A DNA stretch of 64,000 nt from Echinostoma caproni (taxonomy: Eukaryota; Platyhelminthes; Trematoda; Plagiorchiida; Echinostomatidae): positions 5,855 through 69,854 of the forward strand of contig UZAN01039638.1 of NCBI GenBank assembly GCA_900618425.1, written 5' to 3'. The notes beneath the pieces are model-generated. The model was given only the letters and a program-made list of their open reading frames with translations, was not told the DNA's origin and did not search any database. The number at the start of each line of letters is the position of its first letter. Within the stretch, counting starts at the first letter, position 1. The position numbers and the translations under genes were made by a program. This document shows, piece by piece, positions 59,201 through 64,000 of the stretch.

Positions 59201-60141
59201 AGCAACGTAATAAAGGCTGCTCAAGAGCGTGTTGATTCTTATTGTTCAACTAAGTAACGCATGACAAATCTGTGATAATCTAGCAGGGCTCCCGTTTGCA
59301 CACTATTTACTTGTCAGTAATAATTTCAGTAACCTGCTGAACAGCAGAGAAAGGAATTACAATTGGGCGAATTTGGGTTATGCTATTCAACGGACCGCGG
59401 AGAATATTTTGTTGCCTCTCACAGTGATACGATGGTTATTTTTCCCCCGAAGTCAGAAAGGTGACCCTATTGTTGATATCATCAGTTAATGGACCCATTT
59501 TAAAACATTTCTGGATGCTAAATATGAACATTAAATCGCAAAATGGTGTCTGTGTTTAAACCAAAAAATTAGCAAGCTCCCATTTCGGATAATGGGCCTT
59601 GAAGGGGATAGGTTTCATCAAAATACCCGTGCTGTGTTTACGAAAGTGAGTTCAAATTTGTGGTTGCAAAGGTCATGTTCCTAAATCGCAAGATGATGGA
59701 AATTGATATTTTGTCTCTCGTTTACAATGCTACCACCATAAGAGTAATCGCACTCTAGCTCTGGGTGCCTAGTAGAGTTTCTTTATGTTTTATTTCGTAC
59801 ATTTGTCGTTAAGACCATTGATCCACAGCTGTAGGTGGCACGACGGCCGACCAATAAAGGTAGCGGATCGAGCCTCACAACTTCTCACTTTGTAATAATT
59901 GGGCTTTTCATCTTTTCTTTAGGTTTACTTCAATTTTTGAACGAAGTCAGTTATAACTCCTTTATTGCTTTAAAAAGCCCAATCACGATGTGGTTGGGCG
60001 ACCACTAAAATTAAATCCAACTTTTCTAGGTTGTATGAAATACCTAATTTGTATAAGGATGTCCAGTATCATTCGCGAGAACGGCTACTGGAGTCATATT
60101 ATTACTAAGCATTTCTTATATAGACCTAAGGGACCGTTGAT
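56291..60141. other. Intergenic stretch with one candidate exon
   Basis: AT-rich, with short CAA/TGT-type repeats (about 56720) and an ACGCAC/CACACA patch (about 58855). Apart from the minus-strand exon candidate at 57164-57269 I see nothing that supports a gene. Confidence 0.45.
57164..57269 (-). CDS. Candidate signal-peptide first exon of an unknown minus-strand gene
   Basis: The ATG at 57269-57267 opens 35 codons plus one base to donor TTTGG|GTGAGT (phase 1). The N-terminus is strongly hydrophobic (LALVILPLFMFLSLPFG), then turns hydrophilic (D-M-N-E-V-Q-K-T), the layout of a secreted or type II protein. The phase matches the EGF-type exons at 28-22 kb, but the ZP gene has its own start, 29 kb and several transposons away, so a link is unlikely. 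No second exon was found. Confidence 0.32.
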
Positions 60142-60734
60142 TCACCGTTCAATAAGAAGACGCTCTGTTTGCAAATACCATTCAAAATGGATAACCTAGC
60201 TGAGTGGCGCACAAACNNNNNNNNNNNNNNNNNNNNNNNNNNNNNNNNNNNNNNNNNNNNNNNNNNNNNNNNNNNNNNNNNNNNNNNNNNNNNNNNNNNN
60301 NNNNNNNNNNNNNNNNNNNNNNNNNNNNNNNNNNNNNNNNNNNNNNNNNNNNNNNNNNNNNNNNNNNNNNNNNNNNNNNNNNNNNNNNNNNNNNNNNNNN
60401 NNNNNNNNNNNNNNNNNNNNNNNNNNNNNNNNNNNNNNNNNNNNNNNNNNNNNNNNNNNNNNNNNNNNNNNNNNNNNNNNNNNNNNNNNNNNNNNNNNNN
60501 NNNNNNNNNNNNNNNNNNNNNNNNNNNNNNNNNNNNNNNNNNNNNNNNNNNNNNNNNNNNNNNNNNNNNNNNNNNNNNNNNNNNNNNNNNNNNNNNNNNN
60601 NNNNNNNNNNNNNNNNNNNNNNNNNNNNNNNNNNNNNNNNNNNNNNNNNNNNNNNNNNNTCACCGTTCAATAAGAAGACGCTCTGTTTGCAAATACCATT
60701 CAAAATGGATAACCTAGCTGAGTGGCGCACAAAC
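60142..60734. other. Assembly gap (443 N, 60217-60659) between two identical 75-bp flanks
   Basis: The 75 bases ending at 60216 are repeated exactly at 60660-60734 (TCACCGTTCAATAAGAAGAC through GTGGCGCACAAAC). Scaffolding two contigs whose ends overlap gives this pattern, so the gap may be spurious. A true tandem repeat bridging the gap is the alternative. The open frames across the N run are meaningless. Confidence 0.9.
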
Positions 60735-62084
60735 CAGATGAGTCAAGCCTTAGGCAGATTTTTGCAAATACTGAAATGTGCCGGAGTTGCGTCACGTCGC
60801 TAGCGATAAGCTGTTATCTCCAAGACAAAGTGCCTCCCTCCAAAAAAACCGAATTCAATTGTCATTACACGGTTACGTGCTCCGGTGGAACAAGCTGCAT
60901 TGACCAGACTATGCAAAATAGTTCAGAAGGCTATGCCTACACCCCGCCGACTATCTGAGACAAATTGAACCCACGGACAGCGAAAAGCGCTACCTACCAA
61001 CATATTCAGGAGACTTGGCACTTAATGTTGGCCAAGCGTTCCACTTTATTACCCACCAGTATTTATACTATACTATACTATACTATACTATACTATACTA
61101 TACTATATTATACTATACTATTTATACTATACGGTTCCAGTTAAAGGATCTATGCGCTCCCAGTGTGATCACTTTCCAAACATGGGTTCGCCGTTTGTTA
61201 TCAGGTTTCATTACTTCGGATTTTAGCTTTACCATGACCTCAGATGAAGAAACTCAATACTGCAAGCCCCGGGGACTCATGAACAACCTAGAGTTCACTC
61301 AATACATAGCCTGATACGATTTTATTTGCTGCTTGAATCAAAAATAAGTTTTTTTTGACATACTGGACCAGTGAATAAATACGGCCATTCGAAATTTTGG
61401 CCCCAAGGTGAAACCAATTTAACTAATAACTGTTGTAGAACAACTTTTGTAAAAAATGCAAAAATGTCTTTTCATTTCCTTTATTTATTTATTGATTATG
61501 CAATTATACAGTCAGCATTCAGGAAGGGAGGCCGCGGCACTATGAAGGCTGCCTGGGAAGTACAGAATTAGCGTAGACGGGTGGCAGTGGAGCGGTCCAA
61601 ACCCTGGACTCCCAAAGCTCAATGTTGTCCATTCAGCCACTATATAGGAACAGTGTCTCTTGCATTCTGAAGCAATTGTTATCGATCCAACATGTGATTA
61701 GTATGCTTCATTGGTTTGAAGTTGCAAGTAATACATAGGAAAACTAAAAGACCTTTATACTTTGTCTATCATTTGACTGACCGATCACTCGATTCTCTCT
61801 CTGCGATTCACAACCGACTCAACAAAATCGCTCAATGGTTATTTAGCAAGGAAAGCAGGAAATTTTTTAATGAAATCATTTGCTTATTCTTCATTTCTAT
61901 GAACAATATTCAGTGAGCCGATTAAAAAGAGATTCAAAAGTTAAATTAATTAGTTTCATTCCGGTTCGAACGGTCAGAAAAGCATTTCCGACGACTTCGG
62001 ATCGCCAATATGAATACTCTGCGGAAAACAAACCATATTTAATAGAAAGAAAATATTCAATAATGAATTTAATTCGCACTTCAT
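60735..62084. other. Unassigned stretch left of the last LINE
   Basis: Contains the ACTAT microsatellite at 61063-61132 and short frames without support. Nothing else recognised. Confidence 0.5.
61063..61132. repeat. ACTAT pentanucleotide microsatellite
   Basis: About a dozen ACTAT/TATAC units with minor interruptions. The frame that reads through it is an artefact. Confidence 0.92.
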
Positions 62085-64000
62085 TGACTCATCGTAATAC
62101 CCTAACAGCTGATTTGAATTGCTTCTATCTGGAATTGCGCTGCTCAGACGTGAACGTCCTACACGAGGCGGTGGAGTTGCTTTATCATCGGAACAATTTA
62201 CAGTGTGAACAGATTGATATTCCCGATGCAGCTCCCGATTCGTTATGATGTTCAGTAAAACTCTCAAAAAATGATAGATGTCTAATCGGTTTTGTGTACG
62301 GATCTCCCGCATCTTGAGAGTCAGCCAACGAGATTTTGTTGCAAACCATGAGGAATGCGTTAGCACTCAAGTTCACCCATGCCTTCATAATGGGTGCCTT
62401 TACCTGCCCCAATCTCATAAGATCGAGGACTTTCCGCCAGCCATTCGAGAAACAATTATCTCAGTTGACTGGATTGCACCCACTGTACAACCACGTAACA
62501 GAACCCACCAGATTCGGAGCAGGTCACGAACCATCAACACTGGATTTAGTGTTGACTAAAGAGGAGCTGATGTTGGAATCTGTCAATGTCACGTCTCCAC
62601 TAGGACGTAGTGATCATGTCGTATTGATGTTTGATTATATAGGCTACGCATCTGCCCAGGAAAACAGAAAGAGCAGTTTTCGTGCCATCATAGACCACAA
62701 AAACTGCAAAACCTGCAATAATTAAGCAATAGGTCCTCCCGGAAGATGATCACGATTCTTTGGTGGCATGGAAGAGCTTCACTGATTATCTTACCGAAAT
62801 TGTAACGGCTGCAACAAGTATAAAAAGTTGTGCTAAATCTAAAACTTGTCATTTGTTCATTCGCAGCCGAACAAAGAAATGGATGGAGCAAAAGAAACTT
62901 TTCCTGACGGGAGTACAAAAGACGTCCATCTATCGAAGCTTGGAATCATTATTCCTTACTGCGAAATCAGTGTACTAAGTTGGTACGAGAGGACAAATTG
63001 ATGTACAAAGAAACCCTGGCTCAAAAATTCACTTCAGATCCAAAATTGCTATATAAACATATCAATTCTACAAGGAAGGTGAAATGCGGAATGCCAGCAT
63101 TGAGATCGTGCGGACATGTTTCAACCACCGCTCTAGAAGCAGCAGAGTTCCTCAAAAAACAGTTCGCTCAGGTGTTTACTGCAACGACATCCGAAACATT
63201 ACAGATTTCAAGCAAACTGCCCTGTATACCGTATCCGTCACTGGATAACATGGCTTTTGACAGTGAGAAAGTTGGAGCAAAACTTCTAACTTTGTATAGG
63301 AATTCATCCTCAGGAGCAGACAACATGCATCCCCGGACTCTGATGTCGCTGGCCAATAACATTTCTGAAACGCTGGCTGTTATTTACCAAAGGATGTTCA
63401 ACGAGACAGTAATTCCGCAGTCATTGAAGGAAAGGCTGATTTCTCCCATTTACAAGGGGGATCTTGCACTGATCCAGCCAACTACCGCCCTGTTACACTT
63501 CTTCCGATATTGTCGAAAGTCATGGAGGCTATTNTGTTGATGGAATATCTGGAGAAGCATGACCTTTTGTCTCCAACCCAGCACGGATTTCGGCACAAGC
63601 GTTCGTGCACCACAAACCTACTCCGTGCACGTGATGAGTGGACACATCCCGTCGATGCAGGCCAGCCATTGGATATAGTTTATTTGGACTTCTTCAAAGT
63701 ATTCGATCAAGTAAACCACCAAAGTCTACTGCGAAAACTCTACAACTACGGAGTAAAAGATTTAGTTATGGAGTGGATCAAGGAGGCTTTTCGACAAAGG
63801 ACCATGTCAGCTCGTGTTGGTGATTCATTATCAAAGCCTATCACTACTACCCGGGGGGTTCCTTAAGAATCCGTACTGGGGCCTCGTCGCTTTCTTGCAT
63901 TTATAAACGACCTACCGCATGTCCTTGGGCCTAACACACAGCTAATTGCAGACGACGCTAAGATCTGGAGAACTGTAACACAGCGTTAGAATCATATAGC
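62085..64000 (+). mobile_element. CR1-like non-LTR retrotransposon, 5' truncated, runs off the window
   Basis: Endonuclease remnants start at about 62110 (G-I-A-L-L-R-R-E-R-P-T-R-G-G-G-V), then P-T-R-F-G-A-G-H and T-L-D-L-V-L-T at about 62500. The reverse transcriptase is open over 62980-63465 (V-R-E-D-K, then H-I-N-S-T-R-K-V-K, S-S-G-A-D-N-M-H-P). The frame shifts at a G run near 63458 and continues to 63866 with L-D-F-F-K-V-F-D-Q-V-N-H; a stop falls at G-V-P, then L-I-A-D-D-A-K-I-W follows (about 63945, the Y/F-A-D-D catalytic site with an isoleucine in first place). There is an N at 63534. It is better kept than its relative at 52.5 kb but still broken. Confidence 0.85.

Overview
The window reads as a draft metazoan genome scaffold, most plausibly from a flatworm (digenean trematode-like). 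It is AT-rich with very low coding density, has canonical GT/AG introns up to about 9 kb, and carries many decayed non-LTR retrotransposons, a Penelope-like element and tRNA-derived SINEs. There are three long N gaps and several tiny ones. The species assignment is inference; nothing here identifies a species.

The main gene lies on the minus strand. Eleven exons can be assembled by matching splice sites, codon phase and protein pattern, from an ATG at 28187 down to 48, and the gene continues past the left edge. It encodes a signal peptide, then five six-cysteine EGF/EB-like modules (one per exon, except one split over two exons), then a zona pellucida (ZP) domain spread over exons 7-11. About 658 codons are visible. 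The C-terminal end, where ZP proteins usually carry a cleavage site and a membrane anchor, is outside the window. Most exons are too short to stand out as open frames, so ORF length alone misses this gene.

On the plus strand, 55 bp from that start codon, a second ATG opens a candidate first exon for a type II membrane protein (28243-28405), followed by a phase-compatible second exon from 28853. This suggests a divergent promoter. Its identity is unsure; a GT31 glycosyltransferase is a weak guess. A further candidate signal-peptide exon lies on the minus strand at 57164-57269.

The rest is introns and intergenic DNA filled with repeats. A CR1/Jockey-like LINE (11.95-14.66 kb) ends in a TTGAC tail and has a deleted relative at 30.9-31.7 kb. 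A second LINE family is present as a decayed copy (52.5-56.3 kb) and a better one running off the right edge (62.1-64.0 kb). A Penelope-like element with a GIY-YIG domain sits between ~170-bp inverted repeats (51.3-52.5 kb), and a solo foldback of the same ends lies at 3.2 kb. Two tRNA-derived SINE families and a third short interspersed repeat occur through the window. The gap at 60217-60659 is flanked by a 75-bp exact duplication and may be an assembly artefact. The stretch 31.7-49.4 kb has no gene I can support.
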